From an uncultured Campylobacter sp. (GTDB lineage Bacteria; Campylobacterota; Campylobacteria; Campylobacterales; Campylobacteraceae), in NCBI RefSeq assembly GCF_937980635.1, contig NZ_CALJPG010000019.1, positions 1-36,580 of the forward strand: 36,580 nt of DNA, written 5' to 3'. Each line of letters begins with the position of its first letter. Position 1 is the stretch's first letter. Under the pieces are notes generated by a model. That model did not search any database, was not told where the DNA came from, and worked only from the letters and a program-made list of their open reading frames with translations. Position numbers and translations under genes: made by a program. Of the stretch, positions 1-8,377 are shown piece after piece.

Positions 1-239
1 CGCTCCGGTTTGTAAAAATCGTTCACCGCCTTTACGGAGTTGCCGCTTAAGTTCATAAAAGTTTGGGGTTTTAAAAGAAGAAGCGAGCCCTTTTTAAAGA
101 GCTCGCCTTGGAATTTAGACGAACCGAGCTCGCTAAAGCCGCCCGTCTTTAAAATTTCGTCGATTAGCATAAAACCGACGTTGTGTCTGGTGTCTGCGTA
201 TTTCTGAGCAGGATTCCCAAGTCCTGCGATCAGTATCAT
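1..239 (-). CDS. pth: Peptidyl-tRNA hydrolase, N-terminal part (cut by window edge)
   Basis: The enzyme hydrolyses the ester bond of peptidyl-tRNAs released from stalled ribosomes in the cytoplasm and recycles the tRNA. The visible 79 residues begin MILIAGLGNPAQKYADTRHN, which is the family's N-terminal signature with the catalytic His in the TRHNVG motif, and continue to LLLKPQTFMNLSG, the second conserved block. The C-terminal half lies beyond position 1. It starts 8 bases after the rplY stop on the same strand, so the two are probably co-transcribed; rplY-pth is a common bacterial pair. Identification is firm; only the end is missing. Confidence 0.93.
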   Translation of the reverse strand, partial: MILIAGLGNPAQKYADTRHNVGFMLIDEILKTGGFSELGSSKFQGELFKKGSLLLLKPQTFMNLSGNSVKAVNDFYKPE

Positions 240-247
240 AGGCGCCC

Positions 248-784
248 CTATTTAGCCGAAGTAACTCCGACTACCGCTACCGAGCCGTCTAGGATGATGC
301 TGACGCCCTCTTTTACCGGAATGTCGCGGATCAAAAGCGAATCGCCTACGTCAAGATCGGTTACATCGAGCGTAAAATCGTTTGGTAGATCTTTGCCTGC
401 GCATTTTACGGCGATACGGCGCTTGGATTGCACCAAAATACCTTTGTTTTTTAGCCCTTTAGCGACGCCAGTTACCTTAACCGGCACTAAATATTTGCTT
501 ACGACGTCATCCTGAACTACGCGCAAATCTACGTGAGTTAGGGTGTTTGTGACGGGGTGCTTTTGGTATTCTTGCACGATGACGCGATATGTCTTACCGC
601 CTACGCTAACCTCGAAAGGAAGATCCTCTTTCGCGCGCATGGCTTTGATAAAGTCGTTTACTTTAAACGCTGCGTTAATATTTTCAAATCCTTTCGCATA
701 AATATTAGCGATTAGATAACCATCTCGTTTTAGGGATTTTGAAGCCCTTTTACCGATACTATCTCTAACGATACCTTCTAACAT
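248..784 (-). CDS. rplY: 50S ribosomal protein L25/Ctc
   Basis: This is a 178-residue L25 protein of the long CTC type, which binds 5S rRNA in the large ribosomal subunit. The start MLEGIVRDSIGKRASKSLKRDGYLIANIYAKG matches the L25 N-terminal beta-barrel. The C-terminal TL5-like domain ends in DGSVAVVGV. The AAAGGA ribosome site lies 8 bases before the ATG. It is the first gene of a likely rplY-pth operon and has a candidate promoter directly upstream. The length agrees with epsilonproteobacterial homologues. Confidence 0.95.
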   Translation of the reverse strand: MLEGIVRDSIGKRASKSLKRDGYLIANIYAKGFENINAAFKVNDFIKAMRAKEDLPFEVSVGGKTYRVIVQEYQKHPVTNTLTHVDLRVVQDDVVSKYLVPVKVTGVAKGLKNKGILVQSKRRIAVKCAGKDLPNDFTLDVTDLDVGDSLLIRDIPVKEGVSIILDGSVAVVGVTSAK

Positions 785-814
785 TAGGTTTCCTTTGTGA
801 AAAAATGAAGCGTG

Positions 815-820
815 ATAATA
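815..820 (-). promoter_or_regulatory. Candidate -10 box of the rplY promoter
   Basis: On the minus strand the hexamer TATTAT lies about 30 bases before the rplY ATG, preceded by AT-rich sequence (TTTAAAGCAACATTTAGC). No clear -35 box is visible, which is normal for Campylobacter sigma-70 promoters. The rest of 785-1031 holds no gene. Confidence 0.4.
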
Positions 821-955
821 GCTAAATGTTGCTTTAAATCTATTTAAGCGCCACGATGAAATTTAGAAGTAAAGCCGCACGGAATTTAGCCGATTAAATT
901 TACGCTAAATCCCACAAAGCACGGCATATTTGTACGCAATAGGACAGACGAATTA

Positions 956-985
956 AATTCCGCCTGCGCGGCGGCAGGCAGAATT
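956..985 (-). terminator. Hairpin after the PilT-family gene
   Basis: AATTCCGCCTGC (956-967) pairs with GCAGGCAGAATT (974-985) around a six-base loop. The single imperfect pair becomes a G-U wobble when transcribed on the minus strand. It lies about 45 bases after the stop of the PilT-family gene and is followed by AAATTTAATT, a weak U tract. It is a likely factor-independent terminator of the tal-serB-pilT run, but the tail is poor. Confidence 0.45.
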
Positions 986-1031
986 CTTTAAAATTTTAAA
1001 TTGCAAAATTTAGAATTTTAAAATTTACGAC

Positions 1032-2249
1032 TTAGCGGATCTCTTTTAGCTGTACGACTTCGCCTGCGAGCATCTCCTCGGCGCTCTCTCCGGATTCCGC
1101 CGCCAAATCCCTTTTTTTGGCAAGATCCACGTTTTTTATCTGCAGATCGAGATCGTTTCGCTTAGAGGCCTTATCCAGCGCCTCCTCACGGGTGATGACG
1201 CCGTCTCTATAAAGATCGAGCAGGTGCTGATCGAAGGTCTGCATGCCGTAGGTGTTGCGACCGTCGGCAATCGCGTCAGGAATTTCATCGTCGCGCGCAT
1301 CAAGTATCATATCCTTAATACGGGTGTTTTTGCGTAGAATTTCAACGACGGCTACGCGCTTTCCCTCGATAGTACGGGCAAGGCGCTGAGATATGACCGC
1401 CTCTAAGACGGATGCGAGCGTCATTCGGATACGCTCCTGCTCGGCCTGCTCAAACATCGCAATGATTCGGTTTACCGTCTCTTTCGCATCAATGGTATGC
1501 ACCGTCGAAAACACTAAGTGACCTGTTTCTGCGGCGTGAAGTGCGGTCTCGATCGTCTCCAAATCGCGCATCTCGCCCACGAATATTACGTCTGGATCCT
1601 CTCGCAGTGCTGCGCGAAGCGAATCGGCGAAGTTGTTGCAATCCTCACCGATAGCGCGCTGATTGATGATGCATTTATCGTCTTTAAATACGAATTCCAC
1701 GGGGTCTTCGATCGTAACGACGTGGCTGGTTCTTTGCCTATTTATGCGGTTTATCATGCTCGCGATCGTTGTTGTCTTTCCGCTTCCCGTAGGTCCCGTA
1801 AGTAGCACGACGCCGCGCATAGCCGTGTCGCAAATATCTTTGATCGAAGGCGGTAAACCTAGATCGTCGATCTCTGGAATTTTAACCGGGATCGTTCGGA
1901 AAACCGCGCTGATACCGTCGATCTGAAAGAAAATATTAACGCGGAAGCGATAATCTTCGTTTAACTTGTAGGTAAAATCCACGCTCTTTTTCTCGATAAG
2001 CTCAGGAAAGCGCGTGATGAGAAGCTCCTTAGCTAGCGTCATCGCGTCTTCTTTCAAAAATGGCGTCTTGCTAAATTTTACTAACTCGCCGTGGATACGA
2101 CCTCTAATAACCGCGCCCGATTTTATATGAAGGTCGCTACCGCCATTTTGGATCAAAAATTCCAGATATTTATTTAGCCTATCTCGCTGCTTAAAATCCA
2201 GCGTAGAAGCGTCAACTTGATACTGCGAATAATCTATAGAACCCGCCAT
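1032..2249 (-). CDS. PilT/PilU-family type IV pilus retraction ATPase
   Basis: This is a hexameric secretion-type ATPase of about 405 residues. PilT and PilU power retraction of type IV pili at the inner membrane. Walker A GPTGSGKTT is near residue 153, the Asp box (IEDPVEF) near 181, Walker B (VIFVGE) near 222 and the His box (HLVFSTVHT) near 245. The C-terminal tail of about 60 residues and the GMQTFDQHLLDLY segment are reminiscent of PilU. Two ATGs are adjacent. AAGGAG is only 2 bases from the first but 5 from the second, so the second (2249) is chosen; it overlaps the transaldolase TGA, so translation is probably coupled. No other pilus gene is in the window, so whether it serves twitching or DNA uptake is open. 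Confidence 0.88.
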   Translation of the reverse strand: MAGSIDYSQYQVDASTLDFKQRDRLNKYLEFLIQNGGSDLHIKSGAVIRGRIHGELVKFSKTPFLKEDAMTLAKELLITRFPELIEKKSVDFTYKLNEDYRFRVNIFFQIDGISAVFRTIPVKIPEIDDLGLPPSIKDICDTAMRGVVLLTGPTGSGKTTTIASMINRINRQRTSHVVTIEDPVEFVFKDDKCIINQRAIGEDCNNFADSLRAALREDPDVIFVGEMRDLETIETALHAAETGHLVFSTVHTIDAKETVNRIIAMFEQAEQERIRMTLASVLEAVISQRLARTIEGKRVAVVEILRKNTRIKDMILDARDDEIPDAIADGRNTYGMQTFDQHLLDLYRDGVITREEALDKASKRNDLDLQIKNVDLAKKRDLAAESGESAEEMLAGEVVQLKEIR

Positions 2250-3256
2250 CATTTCTCCTTTTTAAGTGTTTTTATTATCTCTTTAAATGCCTCTTCAAAG
2301 GCCGCCAGTCCGTCATCCAGCAGCTTTTTATACGCCTTTTTCATATCGATTTTTGCCTCCGCTACGCGAGCGAAAAATTCCTCTATCTGCGCGTCGCTAG
2401 GCGGCATTTTGGGCTTTTGATCGCCGCTTACGAAAGCCTCTATCGTCTCAAGCGGCGCGGTGTTTACGCAGTTCGGATACATCAGCTCGCTTACGTAGTA
2501 ATCCTTCGGCAGATCGTCTCCTTTTACGCCCGTGCTCGCAAACAGCGGCTTAGCGTAGCTTAAACCCTCTGCGGCTATGATATTATAGCACTTCGCGGCG
2601 TTCATTATGCCGATTTTGCCGCTAGGAAGGTCCGCCGCGGCCATTTTTTCATCCAGTAACCTATCGAAGCGGCTAACGAAGATGCTAATTACGGTTTTTG
2701 GTAAATTTGCTTTCGGGAAGTAGCGACGAAAGCCCGCGATCCCCTCTTTTATCGCCTCGATACATTTTGCGGTCTGCTCGGGCGAAAAAACCAAGGTCGC
2801 GTTTACGCTGATCCCCTTTTTTAGCAGATCGCGCATCGCTTCATAGCCCGCCTTCGTAGCGGGGATTTTTATCATTACGTTTGGCATGCCGATCGTGCTA
2901 TATAGGTGCTTGCCCTCGCGGTACATCGCCTCGGCGTCGTCTGCAAAACATGGGTCAACCTCGATGCTCACGAAGCCGTCATCGCCGTTGATAAAATTTT
3001 TAAGCAAACTCTCCGCCGCGCTCCTGATGTCTGCGGTGGCTAAAATTTCATACAGCTTTTTAGGCTCCTTTTTTCTAAATTCCTCTTTGGCCGCATCGTA
3101 TGCGGAGGAGCTTAGGATCGCGTTTTTAAAGATTGTGGGATTGGAGGTAGCGCCGTTAATTATGCCTTTTTTGATCAGCTCGTCGAAATCTTTATCGATA
3201 AAATCGCGCTCCAAAAAGTCGCACCAAAGGCTGAAATTTAGGGCTTTATCATACAT
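2249..3256 (-). CDS. tal: Transaldolase
   Basis: Transaldolase moves a dihydroxyacetone unit between sugar phosphates in the non-oxidative pentose phosphate pathway, in the cytoplasm. The protein has 335 residues. The NGATSNPTIFKNAI block (about 34-47) is the family signature, and the Schiff-base lysine is K130 in VMIKIPATKAG. VNATLVFSPEQ follows at about 151. The gene starts inside the end of serB (ATGTATGA, 8-base overlap) with AAGGAG 10 bases upstream, and its stop overlaps the following PilT-family start. The serB-tal order is also found in C. jejuni as I remember it. Confidence 0.95.
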   Translation of the reverse strand: MYDKALNFSLWCDFLERDFIDKDFDELIKKGIINGATSNPTIFKNAILSSSAYDAAKEEFRKKEPKKLYEILATADIRSAAESLLKNFINGDDGFVSIEVDPCFADDAEAMYREGKHLYSTIGMPNVMIKIPATKAGYEAMRDLLKKGISVNATLVFSPEQTAKCIEAIKEGIAGFRRYFPKANLPKTVISIFVSRFDRLLDEKMAAADLPSGKIGIMNAAKCYNIIAAEGLSYAKPLFASTGVKGDDLPKDYYVSELMYPNCVNTAPLETIEAFVSGDQKPKMPPSDAQIEEFFARVAEAKIDMKKAYKKLLDDGLAAFEEAFKEIIKTLKKEK

Positions 3257-3872
3257 ATTTCATAATCTCCTTCAAATCCTTTTTCTCAATGCAGACGCTC
3301 GCCTCGCTTTTTAAAATTTCATTCGCGCAAAAGGCGATTTTAAGTCCCGCCTCGCGAAACATCGAAACGTCGTTCGCGCCGTCTCCTACGCATATTACTT
3401 CGCTCGTCTTTAAACCCATCAGCGATTTAAGCTGCGCTAGCATCTTGCCCTTGGAGTAGCCGAACATCATCTCTCCGCCGAAAAGCCCGGTTAAAATTCC
3501 ATCCTTTTCATGCAGATAGTTTGCAAAGCTCGCATCAAAGCCAAGCTTTTTCTGCGCGGCGTCGGTAGCGAGATGAAATCCGCCGCTAAAGACGATCACC
3601 TTTATGCCTTTATTTTTCAGATACGCGATGATCTCGCTAGCACCGCAAACAAAAGGCAGGCTTTCCGCGATAGCTTTAGCATCGCTAAGCTTCATTCCCT
3701 TTATCAGCGCCACGCGCTCGCTAAGGCTCTCGAAAAAATCAAGCTCGCCCGCCATCGCGCGCTTTGTAATTTCGCTAACTTGTCGCTGTGTGCCCATTTT
3801 AGCGGCGAAAAAACCTATCGTCTCGCCGTCCATCAGCGTAGAATCAAAGTCGAAAACACAAAGCTTTATCAT
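3249..3872 (-). CDS. serB: Phosphoserine phosphatase
   Basis: SerB removes phosphate from L-phosphoserine in the last step of serine synthesis. The 207-residue protein is a complete HAD-superfamily hydrolase. Motif I is DFDSTLMDGE with nucleophile D8 and acid D10, motif II is VFSGGF near residue 95, and the motif III/IV region is VGDGANDVSMF near 162. Length matches single-domain SerB without an ACT domain. It is the first gene of a serB-tal-pilT run, about 30 bases after the LpxH-like gene on the same strand. Confidence 0.93.
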   Translation of the reverse strand: MIKLCVFDFDSTLMDGETIGFFAAKMGTQRQVSEITKRAMAGELDFFESLSERVALIKGMKLSDAKAIAESLPFVCGASEIIAYLKNKGIKVIVFSGGFHLATDAAQKKLGFDASFANYLHEKDGILTGLFGGEMMFGYSKGKMLAQLKSLMGLKTSEVICVGDGANDVSMFREAGLKIAFCANEILKSEASVCIEKKDLKEIMKYV

Positions 3873-3903
3873 AAATATCCTCGCAAAAATTTAGGAATTA
3901 TAG

Positions 3904-4638
3904 CTAATTTAAGTTTAAGTTTTTTGGAATTAGCATAAATTTTTCGCTTTTTGCGACCTCGTAAATTTTGCTCTCAGCCCCGAACGAGCACAAATTTATA
4001 TATTTTTTCTCGCCGAAATATAAAATTTCATCTTGATGATAGTGCCCTTCGATGATTAAATTTGCCGCGTAAAAATCGATCTTCGGCGCGATTATATCCT
4101 TAAAATCGGGCATTTTTTTGTATAGGTTTTTCTCCTCTTGCGATTTTAAGATCATCTTTGAAATTTTAAATTTCAAAGCACGATCGAGCAGATCCATAAA
4201 TTTCAGAAAAGCCCTGTTTCTTAGCGAAAGCAGCGTAAATTGCGTCAGGCGCGGCAAAAACAGATCGCCGTGCGCGATCTGTACCGCTTCGCCGCTCTCG
4301 CAGATAAATTTCACGGGCTGCGCGGCGTTTGGATAAACTTTTGCGCGGGGGAAAATTTCGCGCAGATTAAAATCGTGGTTGCCCTCGAAGTAAAAAATTT
4401 CGCATTTTCGCGATAGCTCGTTTATTAGCGCGATCTCCTCTTCGTAGAAGCGCTGCACGTAGGTCGTGTTTGCCAAAAAATCAAACATGTCGCCCATCAT
4501 AAAAATTTGAGGCGGCAGGCTTTGCGCGGAACGCAGCGCGCGCAAGAATTTCAAAAATTGCGGCCTGCTCGCGCCCGCGTGCGCATCGCCGATAAAGATC
4601 GCGCCGAGTTTTATCGTCTGAATTTGATCATTTTGCAT
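3904..4638 (-). CDS. lpxH: Metallophosphoesterase, probable UDP-2,3-diacylglucosamine diphosphatase (LpxH-like)
   Basis: This is a calcineurin-like phosphoesterase of 244 residues. Metal-binding motifs appear in order: GDAHAG (D18, H20), GDMFDF (D50), GNHDF (N87, H88), AHGD and GHYHQ. The GDMFDF motif and the length are those of LpxH, which cleaves UDP-2,3-diacylglucosamine to lipid X in lipid A synthesis at the inner membrane. lpxB, the next enzyme of the pathway, lies about 1.6 kb upstream in the same gene run, which supports the assignment. A related phosphoesterase with another substrate cannot be excluded from sequence alone. Confidence 0.75.
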   Translation of the reverse strand: MQNDQIQTIKLGAIFIGDAHAGASRPQFLKFLRALRSAQSLPPQIFMMGDMFDFLANTTYVQRFYEEEIALINELSRKCEIFYFEGNHDFNLREIFPRAKVYPNAAQPVKFICESGEAVQIAHGDLFLPRLTQFTLLSLRNRAFLKFMDLLDRALKFKISKMILKSQEEKNLYKKMPDFKDIIAPKIDFYAANLIIEGHYHQDEILYFGEKKYINLCSFGAESKIYEVAKSEKFMLIPKNLNLN

Positions 4639-4680
4639 CTAGGCTCCCGCGCGTTACGGCTTTTGCAAAAAGCTCATCGC

Positions 4681-5688
4681 TTAAATTCCGTGCGCGATGC
4701 GCGGCAGCGCCGTGGCTTCGGCGAATCCGCACATTAAATTTGCGTTTGCGACCGCCTGCGACGATGCTCCGCGCAAAAGATTATCGATCGCCGAGTTGAT
4801 CCAAATTTTATCGCCCGCAGTTTTTACAAAAATATCGCAAAAGTGCGTTCCTACGACGTTTTTTATACTCACGGGCTCATTTCTTACGCGCACGAAAGGC
4901 TCGTTTTCGTAAAATTCCCGCAGCACCGCCTCTGCGTCCACGCTCTTTTGCAGCACGCCGAACGCGCTAACCAGCATTCCGCGCGTAATCGGCAGCAAAT
5001 TCGGCACGAAAAGCGTGCTAAATTCGCCGCCTTTTAAAATTTGTAGCTGCTCTTTGATCTCGTCTGCATGGCGATGCAAGATCGGCGAGTAGGCGCCCGC
5101 GTTTTCGTTCGCGCTTACGAAATGGCTGCTCGTTTTAAGAGCCTTGCCCGCGCCGCTTACTCCGCTTTTTGCGTCGATAAATACGCCGGTATCCGGATCT
5201 AGTAGCCGCACGAACGGCGCGAGCGCCAAAATAGAGCAGGTAGGATAGCAGCCCGGATTTGCCGTAAGGCGCGCGGCGCGGATCTTTTCGCGATTTAGCT
5301 CAGGCAGTCCGTAAACGGCGTGGGCTAAATTATGAGGGTCTAAATGCGCGGTGTAATTTTTCTCGTAAAGCTCGCGGCTTAGGCGGTAATCGGCCGATAG
5401 ATCGACTACCTTGACGCTTTTAAATTTTAAAATTTCGCGGGCAAATTCCATCGCTTTTTCATGCGGCAGCGCCAAAAAAATAAGGTCGCACGCCTTTGCG
5501 GCATCGACGGCATCGGCAACTCGTACCGGCATCTGCAAAACTCCGCGAAGTTGCGGGAAAATCTCGCTTATCTCGCCCTGCGTCGAGGCGCCTAAATACG
5601 AAATTTCAAAGCCCGGGTGGGAAAGTAGAGCCTTAATCAGCTCAAGCCCGGTATAGCCGCTAACGCCGATGATGCCTACTTTTTTCAC
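4681..5688 (-). CDS. argC: N-acetyl-gamma-glutamyl-phosphate reductase
   Basis: ArgC is the NADPH-dependent reductase of the third step of arginine synthesis. VGIIGVSGYTGLELIKAL near the N-terminus is the Rossmann nucleotide-binding loop, and the catalytic cysteine lies in the TANPGCYPTCS motif near residue 147. VPNLLPITRGM and the GSGKALKTSSHF-like region complete the family pattern. No ATG is available. A GTG at 5688 (GTGAAAAAAGTAGG) sits just after the greA stop with a weak GAG 7 bases upstream, and I chose it. A TTG at 5700 would add four residues and overlap greA, with no ribosome site. The predicted 335 residues fit the family. Confidence 0.92.
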   Translation of the reverse strand: MKKVGIIGVSGYTGLELIKALLSHPGFEISYLGASTQGEISEIFPQLRGVLQMPVRVADAVDAAKACDLIFLALPHEKAMEFAREILKFKSVKVVDLSADYRLSRELYEKNYTAHLDPHNLAHAVYGLPELNREKIRAARLTANPGCYPTCSILALAPFVRLLDPDTGVFIDAKSGVSGAGKALKTSSHFVSANENAGAYSPILHRHADEIKEQLQILKGGEFSTLFVPNLLPITRGMLVSAFGVLQKSVDAEAVLREFYENEPFVRVRNEPVSIKNVVGTHFCDIFVKTAGDKIWINSAIDNLLRGASSQAVANANLMCGFAEATALPRIAHGI

Positions 5689-5689
5689 G

Positions 5690-6181
5690 CTAATTCTCAA
5701 ATTTTATCGGCCTGTATTCGACGCTTAGAATTTCTACATCGCGGGTACCGGATGGAAGCTGAAGCACCACCTCATCGCCCTCTGCTTTGCCTAAAAGCTG
5801 GCGCGCGAGCGGCGTATTGATGTTGATGAGTTTTCGCGAGATATCCGCCTCGCTAAGGCCTACGATGACGTAGGTCTCCTCCCGCTCGGTCTCTACGTCC
5901 ATGAAGGTAACCGTAGAGCCGAATTTTACGCGGTCGTGCTCGTAGGTCGAGGGATCGATGATTTTACTTCGAGAGACGATGTCGCTAAGCTCGGCGATAC
6001 GCGAGAGCAGAAACGCCTGCTCTTCGCGCGCTGCGTGGTACTCGGCGTTTTCTTTCAGATCGCCGTGTCCGCGCGCGATGTCGATCTGCTGCACGATGTG
6101 AGGCAGCTTCACGCTCTGAAGCTCTTTGAGCTCGGAGGTGATCTTTTCATATCCGTAAAGCGTCATTGGTTCTGTCGTCAT
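5690..6181 (-). CDS. greA: Transcription elongation factor GreA
   Basis: GreA rescues backtracked RNA polymerase by stimulating transcript cleavage. The protein has 163 residues. An N-terminal coiled coil contains the acidic tip motif GDLKENAEYHAA (about 40-51), and the C-terminal FKBP-like domain ends with the typical PSGTRDVEILSVEY. AAGGAAG lies 3 bases before the first ATG. A second Met at residue 6 is a possible alternative. The gene is followed at once by argC, and lpxB lies upstream on the same strand; the lpxB-greA order is seen in C. jejuni. Confidence 0.95.
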   Translation of the reverse strand: MTTEPMTLYGYEKITSELKELQSVKLPHIVQQIDIARGHGDLKENAEYHAAREEQAFLLSRIAELSDIVSRSKIIDPSTYEHDRVKFGSTVTFMDVETEREETYVIVGLSEADISRKLININTPLARQLLGKAEGDEVVLQLPSGTRDVEILSVEYRPIKFEN

Positions 6182-6229
6182 AATCTTCCTTTCTTTTTAT
6201 CAAATTATATAAGCTTTAGCCTTAAAATT

Positions 6230-7417
6230 TTAGCTCGCAGGCTGCGTTAAAATTTTTGCCACGTTTTCGCTGGAGCCGAATTTCAGATAATCTCGCAGCT
6301 TCTTGCTCGCAAGTTTAAATTTCGCGGCATCGCAGCGCTCGTATGCGGCGAGTAGGTTTTGCGCGCTTACTTCGGATTGCAAAAGCTCCTCATGCAGCGG
6401 CTCCTCGCCCAAAAAATCAAAAATAATATTCGCAAGCCCCACGTGCTTTAGCTTTACGAGCTTTCGCGCTAGCCAAACGTCAAACGCGCGCGCTTTGTAG
6501 CACAGCACGAACGGAGTGCCGATGAGCGCCGCCTCAAGCGTCGCCGTACCCGAGCAGATGAAGGCAAAATCGCAATCCTTAAGCGTGGAAGGAGTATCGT
6601 TTGCGATGCTAAAGCCCTCTAAAGGCCCGTAAATTTCATCTCTTTGATCCATCAGATGCGGCGGGATTATTAAGACTCGCTCGCTACTTTCAAATTTAGG
6701 TACAAGGGCTCTAAAAATCGGCATCAGTCTTGAAATTTCAGCTCTGCGCGAGCCTGGCATAAAGGCGATCTTACCCTGCTTTTCGTAGCTTATTTTTTGA
6801 AATTTTATCTCATCAAGCAGCGGATGCCCCACGAAAGAGTATTTTGCGGTTTTGGCACTTTGCTCGCTTGGGCGCGCGGCATCCTCTTTCGGCGTAGCGT
6901 CTTTATCTTTTGTTTCTTGTAGTGCAGCGTCTTTGCTCTCCGCTTCTTGCGGCACAGCTCCTTTATCCTCCTCGCAATCTGCGCCGAAAAATTTTGCCTC
7001 AAAAGGCCAGATGGAGAGCAGATTGTCGCAAAACGCCTTCAGCTTCTCCGCTCTGCGCGGCTTCCATGCCCAAACCTGCGGCAGGATATAATATGAAATT
7101 TCCGCGCGCGCGCCGCTTTCTTTGATCGCGCGAGCAAGCGGCAGATTAAACGCGGGCGAGTCGATTAAAAGCACGCGATCGCATTCCGCCACAAGCCGCG
7201 TCATCTGCGCTATCGCACGCTTGGCTTTTAAAATTAGCGGCAGAATTTCTATAAAACCCATCGCCGAAAATTCGCTGCTTTTGTATATCGGCGAGCCCAA
7301 CTTTTCATCGAAAATTCCGCAAATCTCGCAAGTGGGATCGAGCCTTTTAAGATGCGCTAGAACCTCTTTGAAATGCAGGTTCGCAGAGGGTTCTAGGCAA
7401 GAGATTAAATATTTCAA
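6230..7417 (-). CDS. lpxB: Lipid-A-disaccharide synthase with a repeat insertion
   Basis: LpxB joins UDP-diacylglucosamine and lipid X to form the disaccharide core of lipid A, acting at the cytoplasmic face of the inner membrane. Family blocks are clear: EPSANLH near the N-terminus, YYILPQVWAWKPRRA (about 109-123), FVGHPLLDE (195-203), MPGSRRAEISRL and CSGTATLEAALIGTPFVLCYKA. At 395 residues it is longer than the C. jejuni protein as I recall it (about 364). The excess is a Lys/Asp/Ala/Glu-rich insertion at about residues 148-192, between the PFE and GHP blocks, built of three 10-residue repeats. It opens the minus-strand run and lies back to back with the lipoprotein gene at 7486. Confidence 0.93.
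   Translation of the reverse strand: MKYLISCLEPSANLHFKEVLAHLKRLDPTCEICGIFDEKLGSPIYKSSEFSAMGFIEILPLILKAKRAIAQMTRLVAECDRVLLIDSPAFNLPLARAIKESGARAEISYYILPQVWAWKPRRAEKLKAFCDNLLSIWPFEAKFFGADCEEDKGAVPQEAESKDAALQETKDKDATPKEDAARPSEQSAKTAKYSFVGHPLLDEIKFQKISYEKQGKIAFMPGSRRAEISRLMPIFRALVPKFESSERVLIIPPHLMDQRDEIYGPLEGFSIANDTPSTLKDCDFAFICSGTATLEAALIGTPFVLCYKARAFDVWLARKLVKLKHVGLANIIFDFLGEEPLHEELLQSEVSAQNLLAAYERCDAAKFKLASKKLRDYLKFGSSENVAKILTQPAS
6875..6964 (-). repeat. Three 30-bp tandem repeats inside lpxB
   Basis: Residues 152-181 of LpxB read KGAVPQEAES, KDAALQETKD and KDATPKEDAA, three diverged copies of a 10-residue unit. At the DNA level AGCGTCTTT recurs at a 30-base step on the plus strand, with CTTGTAG/CTTGCGG in each of two units. 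The repeat keeps the reading frame and falls in a loop that other LpxB proteins lack. Confidence 0.85.
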
Positions 7418-7435
7418 ATTTAGCCTTTTAAATTT

Positions 7436-7464
7436 TTGTTAATTATAGCAAAATGTGCTAAAAT
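7436..7464 (+). promoter_or_regulatory. Promoter of the lipoprotein gene at 7486
   Basis: TTGTTA (7436-7441) and TAAAAT (7459-7464) are separated by exactly 17 bases, close to the sigma-70 consensus. The expected start of transcription near 7471 leaves a short leader with AAAGGA at 7474. It lies in the divergent gap between lpxB and the lipoprotein. Confidence 0.6.
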
Positions 7465-7485
7465 TAAGCCGACAAAGGATTTAAG

Positions 7486-7986
7486 ATGAAAAATTTTAAA
7501 ATTTTAACGCTATGCGGCGCGTTCGTGATGTTGCTAGGCGGTTGCGGCGCGGCTAAATATCAAAAGCGTCAAATCACCGAGGATCCCGCAGTAACGGCGC
7601 GTTTTGAGGCGCTTAGTAAGCTAGGCTCGCCCGCACTCGTCGCTAAAGCCGCAGCTAGCGAGATCGCAGCGGACGTAGGCGGTGCAAAACCCCACGTTAA
7701 GGTCGCGCAGTTTGCGATCCTAGAAGAAATTAGCGCACAAGGAAGCGATCTGATCTATGCCTACTCGCTAAGCCCTGGCTGGGCGAGCCTGAAAAGCTCC
7801 GATCGGCAAAAATATCTCAAATTGCTAACCAAGGATATTACCGAAAATGACTGCAACGCACCTAGTACGCGAGCTTTATTGCGAAGCGGAGTGCGTGAAG
7901 TGCACCGATTTTTCTACGATTATCCGAGCTCGCACCTACTTGATTCGCAGGTGAGCGAGGAGATATGCCGCAAAGCAGGGTTATAG
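7486..7986 (+). CDS. Putative lipoprotein, function unknown
   Basis: This 166-residue protein starts with a lipoprotein signal peptide: MKNFK, a hydrophobic stretch (ILTLCGAFVMLLG) and a lipobox LGGC with the acylated Cys near residue 20. The mature part has no motif I can name. It is mostly helical-looking, with three further cysteines (about residues 123-160) that could form a disulphide in the periplasm. AAAGGA precedes the ATG by 6 bases. It is transcribed alone from a good promoter and followed by a 390-base gap. It is probably a Campylobacter-specific hypothetical; I do not assign a role. Confidence 0.8.
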   Translation: MKNFKILTLCGAFVMLLGGCGAAKYQKRQITEDPAVTARFEALSKLGSPALVAKAAASEIAADVGGAKPHVKVAQFAILEEISAQGSDLIYAYSLSPGWASLKSSDRQKYLKLLTKDITENDCNAPSTRALLRSGVREVHRFFYDYPSSHLLDSQVSEEICRKAGL

Positions 7987-8377
7987 ATAGTCTCGCGAAT
8001 TTTATGCCGCAGATTTGCATAGGCGCGAAAGCAAAATTTCGTGGTGTAAAATTTTACGATAATTTAAAAGACAAATTTTGCGGCGAGTTGCGGAGTGCGG
8101 TCGCAAAATTTAATTTAAGGAATTTCGAAAACGAAATTTAGGCGATAAAATTGCGTAGCAGGCTATAAAAATTTGTAGCGTAAAGGCGGAATTTTTCTAT
8201 GAATTTTGCGATCTAAGTTTGTGATGGAATTTTTGCGAAAAAATTTGGCACGATGAAATTTCACGCCGCGCAAACTAAGTAGCAATTTTTGCATAGTAAA
8301 GAATTGAGCGCTAGAATTTTTGCAGACGGAATTCCGCCCCGATAGGCCTGTCGCGAAATTTTAGCTAAAGAGAGAAT
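7987..8377. other. Gene-free stretch before surE
   Basis: There is no credible coding frame. The sequence is built from many variants of GAAATTTTGCG and AAAATTT words in both orientations, of the kind seen in the other gaps of this window. I see no clear terminator for the lipoprotein gene. The surE ribosome site (AAGAGAGAAT) is at its end. Confidence 0.7.
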
